The notes under the pieces were generated by a model. The model saw only the letters and a list, made by a program, of their open reading frames with translations, was not told the origin of the DNA and made no database searches. A DNA stretch of 42,071 bases, from contig JAQTTQ010000007.1 of assembly GCA_028710685.1 (NCBI GenBank), forward strand, positions 1 through 42,071. The letters are read 5' to 3'. Both the position numbers and the translations under genes were made by a program. Shown here piece by piece: positions 23,449 to 31,988 of this stretch (positions within the stretch are counted from its first letter, which is position 1; the number at the start of each line of letters is the position of its first letter). This stretch comes from Candidatus Omnitrophota bacterium. GTDB lineage: Bacteria > Omnitrophota > Gorgyraeia > Gygaellales > Profunditerraquicolaceae.

Positions 23449-23843
23449 TAATGCTCCCTGCTACCTAATATGCGCTCAGTCATCTCTATCTCATAAAGAA
23501 GCTTGATCTCCTCAAGCGCCTTCCTCCCTAATTCTTTTACAATTGCCTTTTCAATAGCGCGCAATTTAGCAACGATAAACAGATAATCAGGCTTAAGCTT
23601 CTTATCCTCAAATTTGAGCCCTAAGCCATCCCTTTCTTTTTTCTCTATATATTCCTCAAATTGTCGTATGAATTTAGCCGACGAGCCATCCCTCACCCTT
23701 GCCTTGAGTTCTTTAAGTATAAACCGGTCGACCTCAACCTGGGTAAATTTACGCTCGATCTTATCCAATGATTCTTTAGTATTCTTATAGAACCATACCA
23801 GATAACGCTTTTTTAAATTCTTGACCTCTTTCTTATCCATCAT
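23448..23843 (-). CDS. Unrecognised small helical protein
   Basis: 131 residues, basic/acidic mixed, mostly helical, no signal peptide or known motif. Segments such as VKNLKKRYLVWFYKNTKESL and KPDYLFIVAKLRAIEKAIVK suggest an all-helical bundle. It overlaps the secreted protein gene upstream by four bases and the amidohydrolase downstream by one, so it is a real translated member of the operon. No function is proposed. Confidence 0.7.
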   Translation of the reverse strand: MMDKKEVKNLKKRYLVWFYKNTKESLDKIERKFTQVEVDRFILKELKARVRDGSSAKFIRQFEEYIEKKERDGLGLKFEDKKLKPDYLFIVAKLRAIEKAIVKELGRKALEEIKLLYEIEMTERILGSREH

Positions 23844-24448
23844 TTCTTTATCAGCTCCACCCTATCGAAGTAAAGGGTTCCGCTTGATTCAGGCAACGGC
23901 TCAAACTGATAGCTCTTCAGAGGAAAATCTATTACCGAGTTCTTATCCGATGACTCCGGCTGCCAGTCATCGCGCACCACAAACTGGTCAAATAAGCAGA
24001 CTACCTCTTTCCAACCGTTAAAATCATCGTTAATAATAAAACGCCACACCTCGTTACCGCTATCTTTAACATCAACGGCTATCCTGTTTTTTGAGTCTGA
24101 CCCGTACATATAAAAGGCTAGGCCGCTATAGTCATCCCAGATAATATCCTGAGGGTCAACTAACCATCCGGCATTCTGGGCATCCAGGTCAAAACCGCGG
24201 GCAATCCACATATATCCTCCGGCAACAGCATCGTAAACAACCTTTAAAGATGAATCATTAGAATATTTTATCTCTGGTTCCGATGATACCTCTACGGAAG
24301 AACCGTTTCCCGAACCAAAATCAATAGTACCGTCCAATCCTCCGATAATAGGGGTTTCAAAATCATCAATTATAAGATTATCGCCCTGAGCAAACGAAAC
24401 TACGGAAAAAGCCAGAATTAACGCCGCCAGCAAGAGAGATTTCTTCAT
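23840..24448 (-). CDS. Secreted beta-rich protein, CBM/galactose-binding-like
   Basis: 202 residues. Signal peptide MKKSLLLAALILAFSVVSFA is followed by NLIIDDFETPIIGGLDGTID, the typical beginning of a carbohydrate-binding beta-sandwich (CBM11/CIA30-like), and it ends PESSGTLYFDRVELIKK, the typical last strand of the same fold. It is presumably periplasmic or exported; ligand unknown. A good AGGAGGA site precedes the ATG. Its place between the SDR gene and the amidohydrolase is odd for a polyketide cluster and may mark the cluster's downstream edge. Confidence 0.72.
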   Translation of the reverse strand: MKKSLLLAALILAFSVVSFAQGDNLIIDDFETPIIGGLDGTIDFGSGNGSSVEVSSEPEIKYSNDSSLKVVYDAVAGGYMWIARGFDLDAQNAGWLVDPQDIIWDDYSGLAFYMYGSDSKNRIAVDVKDSGNEVWRFIINDDFNGWKEVVCLFDQFVVRDDWQPESSDKNSVIDFPLKSYQFEPLPESSGTLYFDRVELIKK

Positions 24449-24487
24449 TCTTCCTCCTATTTTTAAAAACTTTATATAATAAATAAC

Positions 24488-25264
24488 CTATTTATCCGGA
24501 TGCTGCTGTTTAAACGGAATAATCGGCGCCACCCAAGGCGTCTGCTGATTAATTACCGATATCTCCAAAGGACAGACATTAGCCGGTACGGTCAATGCAA
24601 ACTTTACGGCATCTTCAATAGCCTTAGTCGACATTAGCCTGGAGGTATCGCTGGTAACATTCTCCAGTTTACCGGTAAGGTCGGTATCCGTTACCCCGGG
24701 GAGAATCGAAGTAACCTTAATCCCGTGGTCGCGTAATTCCCAAAATAACCCCTTGGAGAAAGCGCGTAACCCTACTTTTAAAGAACTATATACTATAAAG
24801 TTTCTTGGCACCGGATCTACAAGCGTAGAGCCGGAAACGATATTAATAATTGCCCCGGACTTCTGCTTGATCATATCATTGATCACCAAACGGATAAGGC
24901 GCACATAGCCTAAATAATTAGTATGCGCAAGTTTCTCTAAATCTTCAATCGGCTGATTCTGGAACGGGTACTGACTGGAGACGCCTGCACAGTTGATCAA
25001 TATATCCACCCGTGAGAATTTTTCTTTTGTCTTATTGGCTAAATTCTCTAAATCTACCAGCTGCGTAACATCGCAAGGCAAAGCAAGAACATCCACCTTA
25101 TGTTTATTGGAAATTTCAGCGGCAGCCTCTTTTAACGGGCCTTCATTACGTGCTGCTATCGTTAAATTGATACCTAAACTGGCAGCGGTTAAGGCTAAAG
25201 ACTTACCTATGCCTCGGCTAGCCCCTGTAACAATAGCAACCTTTCCCTTAAGCCCTTCTCCCAT
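24488..25264 (-). CDS. SDR-family ketoreductase (FabG/PKS-KR-like)
   Basis: 258 residues from the ATG at 25264, which follows a GGGGGGAAG site; a longer frame to 25333 overlaps the MFS stop and adds an unrelated leader. The Rossmann turn is TGASRGIG, then LINCAGVSS (NNAG equivalent), Ser in IVSGS and the catalytic YSSLK. The enzyme uses NAD(P)H to reduce a ketone. In this context a polyketide ketoreductase acting on the ACP-bound poly-beta-ketone is the likely role; a general FabG-like or tailoring reductase is the alternative. Confidence 0.87.
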   Translation of the reverse strand: MGEGLKGKVAIVTGASRGIGKSLALTAASLGINLTIAARNEGPLKEAAAEISNKHKVDVLALPCDVTQLVDLENLANKTKEKFSRVDILINCAGVSSQYPFQNQPIEDLEKLAHTNYLGYVRLIRLVINDMIKQKSGAIINIVSGSTLVDPVPRNFIVYSSLKVGLRAFSKGLFWELRDHGIKVTSILPGVTDTDLTGKLENVTSDTSRLMSTKAIEDAVKFALTVPANVCPLEISVINQQTPWVAPIIPFKQQHPDK

Positions 25265-25283
25265 AGCTACTTCCCCCCTATCA

Positions 25284-26402
25284 TTAATTCGCTTTAATTG
25301 ACCTTCCCGAAAATAATAAAAACAATAGCCCAAAACCGAAGATAAGAAATCCTGCGCTAAAGCTGTACGACATAATAAAACCGCCTAAACTCACCCCTAT
25401 GCCTCCGGAGATAAAACGCACTGCGCTGTTTAAACTTGCCGCCTCATTTAAAAATTCTTTAGGCAAGTCCGTAAGCATGGTCGCTAAACCCACATGGTTA
25501 AAGGTCCATCCCAAACCCCAGATTACCATAATCAAAACAAGGGCAAAAAGAGGCAGTTTAAAAATGAGCGCAAAAATACTGAGCACCATAAAGATTATGC
25601 CGATATTAACGATCCTGTTTCTCCCCAGCGAATCCGCAAGCAAGCCTCCCCAGAATTCACCGGCTATGCCGCTTAGGGAGGTTAAGGTTATCAGCATGCT
25701 GATAACGAATTGGGTATACTTTAGCTGAGTAGAAAAATACACTCCCAACCATTGTTGTATAGCATGATAAATAAGGCTGATAAAGAATATGTAGGCCAGT
25801 ATCCTAAGCATCGCCTTATCATTAAACGCCCTTAGGTAATTGAATTTAAAATCGCCCGTATCCTCCTTAAAACTGGGAAGGTAGAAATACATGACTATCC
25901 AGAGAATAAATCCTGATAAGGCCGGTATCAAGAATATCCAGCGCCAGTAAATAACCCCGCTTAGAAACAAACCTAAGAGAGAGGCAATAAAGGTCAGGCC
26001 GAAGAATATCCCGATATATTTACCTCTGTTTTCTTTCGCCTTGTGCTTACCGATTAAGATTAAACCAAGAGGGATGACAGAGGCCCCAAATAGCCCCATA
26101 AGGAACCTTCCCATAAACAGGATATTTATATTCCCTGATAGGCCTACTAAGAGATTGGCAAGGGCAAACAAAAACATGCAGGTTAGCTCTATTTTGCGCG
26201 CATCGAATTTACGCACTAAAGGCCCGTAGATTAAAGCAGCCAAGCCGTAAGTCAGCATATAGATCCATATGACCTTGCCAACTACAAACTGAGAAAGAGC
26301 AAACTCCTTTGCTATCGAAGGAATTAAGGCTGCGGCTGCGGCGACATTAAACGATAAAACCGCGCCTTCTAAACATAATATAAGAAAGGTAATTTTTTTC
26401 AA
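25284..26402 (-). CDS. MFS (DHA1-like) transporter
   Basis: 372 residues, about 12 membrane segments. The MFS loop-2/3 motif appears as GPLVRKFDARKIELT and the repeat as GLLADSLGRNRIVNIG, with family-typical Gly-rich helices (GRFLMGLFGASVIPLGLILI). This suggests a drug/metabolite proton antiporter in the inner membrane. It overlaps the aromatase/cyclase gene by four bases, so it is most likely the exporter of the pathway product and gives self-protection. Confidence 0.88.
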   Translation of the reverse strand: MKKITFLILCLEGAVLSFNVAAAAALIPSIAKEFALSQFVVGKVIWIYMLTYGLAALIYGPLVRKFDARKIELTCMFLFALANLLVGLSGNINILFMGRFLMGLFGASVIPLGLILIGKHKAKENRGKYIGIFFGLTFIASLLGLFLSGVIYWRWIFLIPALSGFILWIVMYFYLPSFKEDTGDFKFNYLRAFNDKAMLRILAYIFFISLIYHAIQQWLGVYFSTQLKYTQFVISMLITLTSLSGIAGEFWGGLLADSLGRNRIVNIGIIFMVLSIFALIFKLPLFALVLIMVIWGLGWTFNHVGLATMLTDLPKEFLNEAASLNSAVRFISGGIGVSLGGFIMSYSFSAGFLIFGFGLLFLLFSGRSIKAN

Positions 26403-26839
26403 AGCTGCGCTTCTTTTTCGATTACCTTTTTAAAAATCAGTAGGTTCTCCTGGGAATGTTTATTAATAAATCCCTCCACCTCTTTATCGGTGAACTTTGC
26501 CTTTTCATCCATCTCAAAATGCTGGATCCAGGTAAGCTCTACCCCTTCAGGCTTCAAGGTGTAAAGCCAGACGATTTTCATATATATAAAGGGAAACTTA
26601 GGTTCAAACCTTTCGGCATAGGCAAAATATTCTTCTTTAAATAAAAGCCTCCAGGAGACCCATGATTTATCCTCATCATCGGTTAAGCGGAAGGTAATCT
26701 TATCCCCTTCCTTACTGATAATTTCAGCTTTCTTGTATTCACTGCCGAATAACTCTATCCAGCGGGGAATATCATTGGATATGTCAAAAACTAAGCCATA
26801 GGGAGCATTAATTATAATTGAATTACAGGTATGTCCCAT
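26399..26839 (-). CDS. SRPBCC aromatase/cyclase (WhiE/TcmN type)
   Basis: 146 residues. The N-terminus MGHTCNSIIINAPYGLVFDI followed by SNDIPRWIELFGSEYKKAEI matches the start of type II PKS aromatase/cyclases (M-x-GHT-x-N-x-I-x-AP...NDxxxWxELF-x-EYxxAEI), not the generic SRPBCC pattern. The later segments GDKITFRLTDDEDKSWVSWR and VELTWIQHFEMDEKAKFTDK fit too. The helix-grip cavity folds a nascent poly-beta-ketone and sets the first ring. AAGGAGGA precedes the ATG. This is one of the strongest pointers to aromatic polyketide synthesis in the window. Confidence 0.86.
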   Translation of the reverse strand: MGHTCNSIIINAPYGLVFDISNDIPRWIELFGSEYKKAEIISKEGDKITFRLTDDEDKSWVSWRLLFKEEYFAYAERFEPKFPFIYMKIVWLYTLKPEGVELTWIQHFEMDEKAKFTDKEVEGFINKHSQENLLIFKKVIEKEAQL

Positions 26840-26876
26840 ACAATCCTCCTTTTTCGCACATTCCCCGGTTCAAATT

Positions 26877-27677
26877 TTACACCAGGGCAACTACCCTTGA
26901 CCAGGCAGCTCCGGTCTGTCGTATCCTTACCGGAAAACATGCAACCTTAAATCCGGCTGCCTGAGGAAGGCTGCTTAAATTACCCAGCCTCTCTATATGG
27001 ATAAATTCTCTTTTCCTGCCGTAAAAATGCGCTGGGTAAAATCTTGCGGGGTCTTTTGAATCAATAAATTCTTTAAGCATAAATTTATAAGGACGGTCTA
27101 TGCCCATAGTATCAACGCCAAAAACCTTAACCCCATGGTCAATAAAAAAATCTATCGCCGTTGTGCCTATCCCGGGATAATCTGTAAAATATCTGGGAGT
27201 CCCGTAAAATTTATCCGCACCCGTCCAGATTAATACGATATCAAGAGGTTTTAAAACATAATCTTCTTTTTTTAGCGCTGTTTCTAAATCTTCAGCGGTT
27301 ATCTCTTCGGCTGCTTTTTTGTGGCGTAAATCCAAGCGCACGGCGTTCTGATAGCAGTATTCAAGAGGTATCTCATCAGCAGTCTTAGATGCCCTCCCCT
27401 CAGATTGAGTCCCATAATGGAAGGAATAATCAAGGTGAGTCCCTACATGCACGGGAGAATGCACTATCTCAAGAGAGAGAAATTCTCCATCCGGAAGGTC
27501 TGCGGGCTTAAGAATTCTTTTCCCCAAAAGGTAATTAATCTTGCCCCTTAAGGTCTTGCCCATAATCACGCGGTTAAATTTCTCAACCCCCGCCTTATGC
27601 GTTATCCGCTCAATATCAACCTTATGGACCTCAAAGCCCTTTTCATCGATCGGCAGGCTCAAATCAATAATCTTCAT
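26877..27677 (-). CDS. PF04199-type polyketide cyclase / metal-dependent hydrolase
   Basis: 266 residues beginning MKIIDLSLPIDEKGFEVHKV, with the metal-site motif HVGTHLDYSFHYG (H-x-G-T-H-x-D-x-x-x-H). The family contains kynurenine formamidase-like hydrolases and the OxyN/SsfY-type cyclases of type II PKS clusters; the DGEFLSLEIVHSPVHVGTHL context and PLEYCYQNAVRLDLRHK resemble the latter. It lies 37 bases upstream of the aromatase/cyclase with its own GGGAG site. A role in second-ring closure is likely, inferred from context. Confidence 0.78.
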   Translation of the reverse strand: MKIIDLSLPIDEKGFEVHKVDIERITHKAGVEKFNRVIMGKTLRGKINYLLGKRILKPADLPDGEFLSLEIVHSPVHVGTHLDYSFHYGTQSEGRASKTADEIPLEYCYQNAVRLDLRHKKAAEEITAEDLETALKKEDYVLKPLDIVLIWTGADKFYGTPRYFTDYPGIGTTAIDFFIDHGVKVFGVDTMGIDRPYKFMLKEFIDSKDPARFYPAHFYGRKREFIHIERLGNLSSLPQAAGFKVACFPVRIRQTGAAWSRVVALV

Positions 27678-27710
27678 CTCACTACTCCCGTAACTTACCC
27701 GATACAGATT

Positions 27711-27944
27711 TTATGATGTTTTTGAAAGAATTACCTTCTCGATATCATTGATGTTCGATGATTTTGTAATCTCCTTAGGGCTTAACTTAACCCCGAAAGC
27801 CTTCTCCAGGGCGATAACCGATTCTACCATCTCCGTTGAATCGACCCCAATGCTATCCTGCAAGGATAAATCGTCTTTTAACTCTTCGGGCTTGACCTTT
27901 AACAAATCCACTAAAACTTCCTTGATTTTTAATTTTGTATCCAT
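27711..27944 (-). CDS. Acyl carrier protein of the polyketide cluster
   Basis: 77 residues, acidic. The phosphopantetheine attachment site is GVDSTEMVE with Ser36, followed by the typical helix II/III (SVIALEKAFGVKLSPKEI). It holds the growing chain for the KS-alpha/KS-beta pair. AAGGAGGG lies before the ATG. No phosphopantetheinyl transferase gene is in the window, so activation must come from elsewhere. Confidence 0.92.
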   Translation of the reverse strand: MDTKLKIKEVLVDLLKVKPEELKDDLSLQDSIGVDSTEMVESVIALEKAFGVKLSPKEITKSSNINDIEKVILSKTS

Positions 27945-27981
27945 TTAACCCTCCTTAAAACTTTTGCGTATCCGGCAATAC

Positions 27982-29445
27982 TTATATTTGTACCTCTCCT
28001 TTTGTTGCAGCTGCTTCCCATTTATTGATACCATCCATTACATCCTTAAAACAAAGCTTTGCCAAAGGATCAAAGTCGCTCTCCATAATCCTATTAATAC
28101 GCCCCGGCTTTGAAAAAAATTCTCGCATGCACCAAGAGCCTAACCTGCCCAGGTCTTCCGTAGTAAGGTGATCTGTGGGGATTACCGGATGTAAAAAATC
28201 CCAGGTGCTAAAATCTACCTTCTTGGGATCAACCCAGTTCTTCTTTAAGGCAATCCTCCACATCGGAGAGTTCGGGGCAGGGGTAACATAACCTACCCAC
28301 ATAATATCCGGGTCGACGGCATCAGTAAATTCAAAACGCTGTTTGATGATAGCTTCCGTATCATAGTCAAAACCCATCATTATATCCGCGACAATAGCAA
28401 TATCATTTTTACGCAGAATCTCGATGGTCTTCTTGATTTGATCCAGGGTAATGCCTTTGGCGATCTTCTTTAGCTCCGACTGAGTCGTTACCTCAATGCC
28501 AAAAACGCCCATAAATAAACCATTCTCCTTCATAAGCGGGAGGATAGACTCGCAATTCACCCAATCAATAGCCCTTCCTAGAGATACCCATTTAATCGGA
28601 TTGTTAGATGCCTTTTTAAGTTCACAGAACTTCTGTACCCTTTTAGGGTCGACATTAAAGTTATCATCCTGAATAACCACAACCTTAACCCCGTATTTCT
28701 TATGCAAAAGGTTTAATTCCTCCATTACCCTTTCCGGGGATTTTGCGCGCCATTTTAAAAAGTCAGAAGGAGAGCGTGGGTCAAACTGATCCCACTCATA
28801 GCAAAATGTGCACGCTGAAGGGCAACCGCGGGAAGTAACCATATCAACAAAAGGCTTCCAGTAAGTATGCCCGACATATTTATCCATCGGAAATAAATCA
28901 TAGGCTGGCAAAGGCAGCTTATCCAAATCTTCCATAAGCGGTTTATGCGGCCCCATGACAATTTGCCCGTCAATGCGTGAGGTAACACCGGCTACATCTT
29001 TTAAGGGCTTATTCTTATCAATGGCCTCAACCAGGTCTCCGAAAGATTCCTCTTCGCCCATCACTACAAAATCAACTGCAGGATTTTCTTCTAAAGTAGG
29101 CACAGGCATAGCAGAATACCATAACCCCCCGAAGATTATTTTAGCCTTAGGCAAGGCCTTTTTGATTCCAACAGCTGCATCTTTAAAATGGCGCAATACT
29201 CCGTATCCTCCATAACCATGCAACTGCTCACCCATTACTACGACATCGGGATCTTTTTGCTTTACCTGTTCAATTAATTGATCCATAGAAATCTGGTCAG
29301 CTTTTCCGTCAATAACCGCAACATCGGCGTAACCCCTTGTGTCCCTGACATACGCTGCCCAATGCGCATAAAGCTGGTTTGGAGAACGGTGTATTCCGTG
29401 CGTTGCCCAAGCTCCTACTTTCGGCATAACAAATAATATTTTCAT
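27982..29445 (-). CDS. B12-binding-domain radical SAM enzyme (BchE-like)
   Basis: 487 residues. The N-terminal Rossmann-like half (1 to about 150) fits a cobalamin-binding domain, with HGYG at 76-79 as the only trace of a DxHxxG motif. The radical SAM core follows, with Cys208, Cys212 and Cys215 (RGCPSACTFC), then IQDDNFNVDP and GIEVTTQSELKKIAKGITLD. Related enzymes methylate unactivated carbons or perform oxygen-independent oxidative cyclisation (BchE). In a polyketide cluster it could C-methylate or oxidise the scaffold without O2. AAGGAGGA precedes the ATG. Confidence 0.87.
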   Translation of the reverse strand: MKILFVMPKVGAWATHGIHRSPNQLYAHWAAYVRDTRGYADVAVIDGKADQISMDQLIEQVKQKDPDVVVMGEQLHGYGGYGVLRHFKDAAVGIKKALPKAKIIFGGLWYSAMPVPTLEENPAVDFVVMGEEESFGDLVEAIDKNKPLKDVAGVTSRIDGQIVMGPHKPLMEDLDKLPLPAYDLFPMDKYVGHTYWKPFVDMVTSRGCPSACTFCYEWDQFDPRSPSDFLKWRAKSPERVMEELNLLHKKYGVKVVVIQDDNFNVDPKRVQKFCELKKASNNPIKWVSLGRAIDWVNCESILPLMKENGLFMGVFGIEVTTQSELKKIAKGITLDQIKKTIEILRKNDIAIVADIMMGFDYDTEAIIKQRFEFTDAVDPDIMWVGYVTPAPNSPMWRIALKKNWVDPKKVDFSTWDFLHPVIPTDHLTTEDLGRLGSWCMREFFSKPGRINRIMESDFDPLAKLCFKDVMDGINKWEAAATKGEVQI

Positions 29446-29499
29446 GCATCCTCCTTTTAAAAACGTAGTCAGAATTATTTTTTATTTTGACCCCGTTTT

Positions 29500-30729
29500 T
29501 TATGCTTTCTCTACAACCAACACGGCATTAATCCCCCCTCTGCCCCGGGAAATTACCAATGCCTTATTGATTTTATGTTCTCTGGCTTCCTTACCTATAT
29601 AATTAAGCCCTTGTTTAGCTGGCACATCTAAATTAATTGTCGGAGGGACTAAATTATTCTCCATAGCTAAAATTGTAGTAACCAAATCTACTGCCCCTGA
29701 AGCCCCCAGGAGGTTACCAAACATTGATTTAGGGCAGCTTGCCGGTATACTTTCAGCATTTTTACCGAATACGTTTCTAATAGCTTCTACTTCGGAATTA
29801 TCCCATAAATCTACTGCCAGGCCGTCCAAGCTTATATAATCTATATCCGAAGGCGAAGCTTTCGCATCTGAAAGCGCCTCTTTTATCGCACGGGAGAGCT
29901 CTAATCCCTTAGAATCACAATTAATCCGGTCAACCCCGTCACAAGTCGTAGCGTAACCGGAGATTAAAGCTAAAATATTTGCCTTCCGCGATTTTGCGCG
30001 CTCAATGCTCTCCATTACCACAACCCCGGAGCCTTCTCCGATAACACAACCGCTTCGGTTTTGATCAAAAGGCCTGTAAGCAGATTTGGGGTCAGAATTA
30101 TTTTTGGATAGCGCCCCATAAGTATTGCAGCATAAAAGCGCATAAGGCGTAACCGGCGCCTCCATGCCTCCGGCTAAAATCATATTCAATTTATTCTTGG
30201 CTAAAACCTTCCGGGCATAACCTAAGGCCATTGAAGAACTGGCGCGGTCAGCAACTACTGTCTTGGAAAAGCCTTTTATGCCGTAATAGATAGAAACCTG
30301 TCCTTGCGGTGCAGCGGGAAACCAGGCTGATGCCATATAAGGAGAAACGCCTTCGCGGCCTTCAATATATAAATCCCGCAACTCTGTTTCAGCATAAAGC
30401 CATCCGCCGATGGCATTCCCTAAGAAAATCCCGACTAAATTCGGGTCTTCATTCTTAATGTCAATCCCGGCATCCTGTAAAGCCAGCTCTGAAGCAATTA
30501 AGGCCATATGCGAAAAAGTATCGATTTTCTTCATAAGCCTCTCTGAAATATGGCTATACTTTTCTAAATCGTCTATTTGTCCGGCGATGCGCGAAGGATA
30601 TTTAGAAGAATCAAAACGGGTTATCTCCTTGACAAAAGACCTTCCGCTTTTGATATTTGCCCAGAATTGGCGTTTGCCTATGCCTGAAGGAGAAACTATC
30701 CCTATACCTGTAACAGCAACCTTATCCAT
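29500..30729 (-). CDS. KS-beta / chain-length factor, active-site residues lost
   Basis: 409 residues, ketosynthase fold (MDKVAVTGIGIVSPSGIGKR at the start; AYRPFDQNRSGCVIGEGSG in the core). Aligned by eye to the neighbouring KS, the nucleophile Cys is Arg162 (VVADRASSS), the first His is Asp302 (SLDGL) and the second is Asn339 (PKSMFGNLLG), while Lys334 remains. Such degeneration defines the chain-length factor that pairs with KS-alpha in type II PKS. Classical CLFs carry Gln at the Cys position, so Arg is unusual. It overlaps KS-alpha by eight bases and has AAGGAG upstream. Confidence 0.88.
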   Translation of the reverse strand: MDKVAVTGIGIVSPSGIGKRQFWANIKSGRSFVKEITRFDSSKYPSRIAGQIDDLEKYSHISERLMKKIDTFSHMALIASELALQDAGIDIKNEDPNLVGIFLGNAIGGWLYAETELRDLYIEGREGVSPYMASAWFPAAPQGQVSIYYGIKGFSKTVVADRASSSMALGYARKVLAKNKLNMILAGGMEAPVTPYALLCCNTYGALSKNNSDPKSAYRPFDQNRSGCVIGEGSGVVVMESIERAKSRKANILALISGYATTCDGVDRINCDSKGLELSRAIKEALSDAKASPSDIDYISLDGLAVDLWDNSEVEAIRNVFGKNAESIPASCPKSMFGNLLGASGAVDLVTTILAMENNLVPPTINLDVPAKQGLNYIGKEAREHKINKALVISRGRGGINAVLVVEKA

Positions 30730-31984
30730 TATATCTCCTTAAAACCAATGATGAATGAATCCCCGAAAAACCGCTGCTAGTCTTAAGTATCACGTTAACT
30801 TTCTTCTCTATCGCTTCATTCGGAACGTAATACAAATCACACTGCGGATCCTTCTCTTCCTGATTAATAGTAGGAGGAAGGATGTTTTTCTCAAATATCA
30901 AAGAGGCTACGGTAAGCTCAATGGCGTTAGCCGCTGCCAAAGGATGCCCGATCATGGATTTAAAAGAGCTTATCGGAAGTTTATAGGCATAGTCTCCGAA
31001 GATCTCCTTATAGGCGCTGGTCTCAAATATATCATTCATACGCGTAGATGACCCATGGGCATTAATATAATCTATCTCTTTTGGAGACACCCCGGAATCT
31101 TTTAAGGCTAAGAAAATACAGGTTTCCATCGCCCTTCCGTCAGAAGGAAGGTCAGTCATATGGAAAGCGTTGCAGCTTGTACCAAAACCTAAAACTTCGC
31201 AATAAATCCTGGCATTGCGTTTTAAGGCGTGGTTTAATTCCTCCAAAACTAAGATACCGGCTCCTTCCGATAATACAAACCCGTCGCGTTTATTATCAAA
31301 AGGGCGCGAGGCTTTTTGCGGCTCATCATTATGCGCTGACAAAACATTAACCACATCAAACGCCCCAAAAGTAATAGGCGTTATAGGCGCCTCTGCCGCA
31401 CCGCAAATCATAACATCTTGCTCTCCATCCTGAATTGATTCCAAGCCAAAACCCAAAGAATCTGTTCCGGCAGTACACCCTGTAGAGAGCGTATTACACA
31501 CTCCCTTAAGTTTGTATTTTGATGATAATTCTATCGAAGGGGTATTAAACATAGCCGCGTCATACAAATCCGGGCGGACTAATGAAGGATCAATCGGTTT
31601 TTTACCGTCATCGGTTACAAGCGCAAACTCCTCTTCCATATATTTTGTACCGCAGATAGCATTGGCCAGACAGACGCCGACACGGCGGGAGTCTTCTTTG
31701 CTAAAATCCAAACCACTGTCTTTTATTGCCATATTACCCGCCACTACCCCAAACTGCACATACCTGTCCATGCGCATAACTTCCTGGTGTGTTAATCCTA
31801 ATTTAAAAGGGTCGAAGTCACGTACTTCTGCGGCGATTTTGGTATTAAAAACAGAGATGTCAAAACCATCAACTAATCTCACTCCTGATTTGCCATTGGA
31901 CATACCAGACCAAACTGCTTCTTTCCCTATGCCGTTTGGCGAAATAGTGCCTATCCCGGTTATAACTACTCTACGCTTATCCAT
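30722..31984 (-). CDS. KS-alpha ketosynthase of a type II polyketide synthase
   Basis: 420 residues, thiolase fold. The catalytic set is complete: Cys170 (STGCTAGTDSLG), His310 (INAHGSSTRMND), Lys342 and His347 (FKSMIGHPLAAA). The nucleophile elbow follows the KS-alpha form STGCTSGxDxxG rather than the FabF form TACATGAH. It catalyses decarboxylative Claisen condensation of malonyl-ACP units together with KS-beta. It overlaps KS-beta by eight bases, suggesting coupled 1:1 synthesis. GAGGAG before the ATG lies in the tail of the preceding gene. A FabF paralogue is the weaker alternative. Confidence 0.87.
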   Translation of the reverse strand: MDKRRVVITGIGTISPNGIGKEAVWSGMSNGKSGVRLVDGFDISVFNTKIAAEVRDFDPFKLGLTHQEVMRMDRYVQFGVVAGNMAIKDSGLDFSKEDSRRVGVCLANAICGTKYMEEEFALVTDDGKKPIDPSLVRPDLYDAAMFNTPSIELSSKYKLKGVCNTLSTGCTAGTDSLGFGLESIQDGEQDVMICGAAEAPITPITFGAFDVVNVLSAHNDEPQKASRPFDNKRDGFVLSEGAGILVLEELNHALKRNARIYCEVLGFGTSCNAFHMTDLPSDGRAMETCIFLALKDSGVSPKEIDYINAHGSSTRMNDIFETSAYKEIFGDYAYKLPISSFKSMIGHPLAAANAIELTVASLIFEKNILPPTINQEEKDPQCDLYYVPNEAIEKKVNVILKTSSGFSGIHSSLVLRRYNG

Positions 31985-31988
31985 AAAA

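Noticed and set aside
25265-25333. Longer N-terminus for the SDR protein
   Set aside because: The extension overlaps the MFS stop region and has no ribosome site; GGGGGGAAG precedes the ATG at 25264.
29459-29500. Hairpin AAAAACG...CGTTTTT between KS-beta and the radical SAM gene as a terminator or attenuator
   Set aside because: The stem has only 7 mostly A-T pairs with a loop near 28 bases; too weak to claim.
29500-31984. KS pair as ordinary FabF fatty-acid enzymes
   Set aside because: The second KS has lost all catalytic His/Cys and the first has the STGCTxGxD elbow; with aromatase and cyclase genes nearby, a type II PKS fits better.
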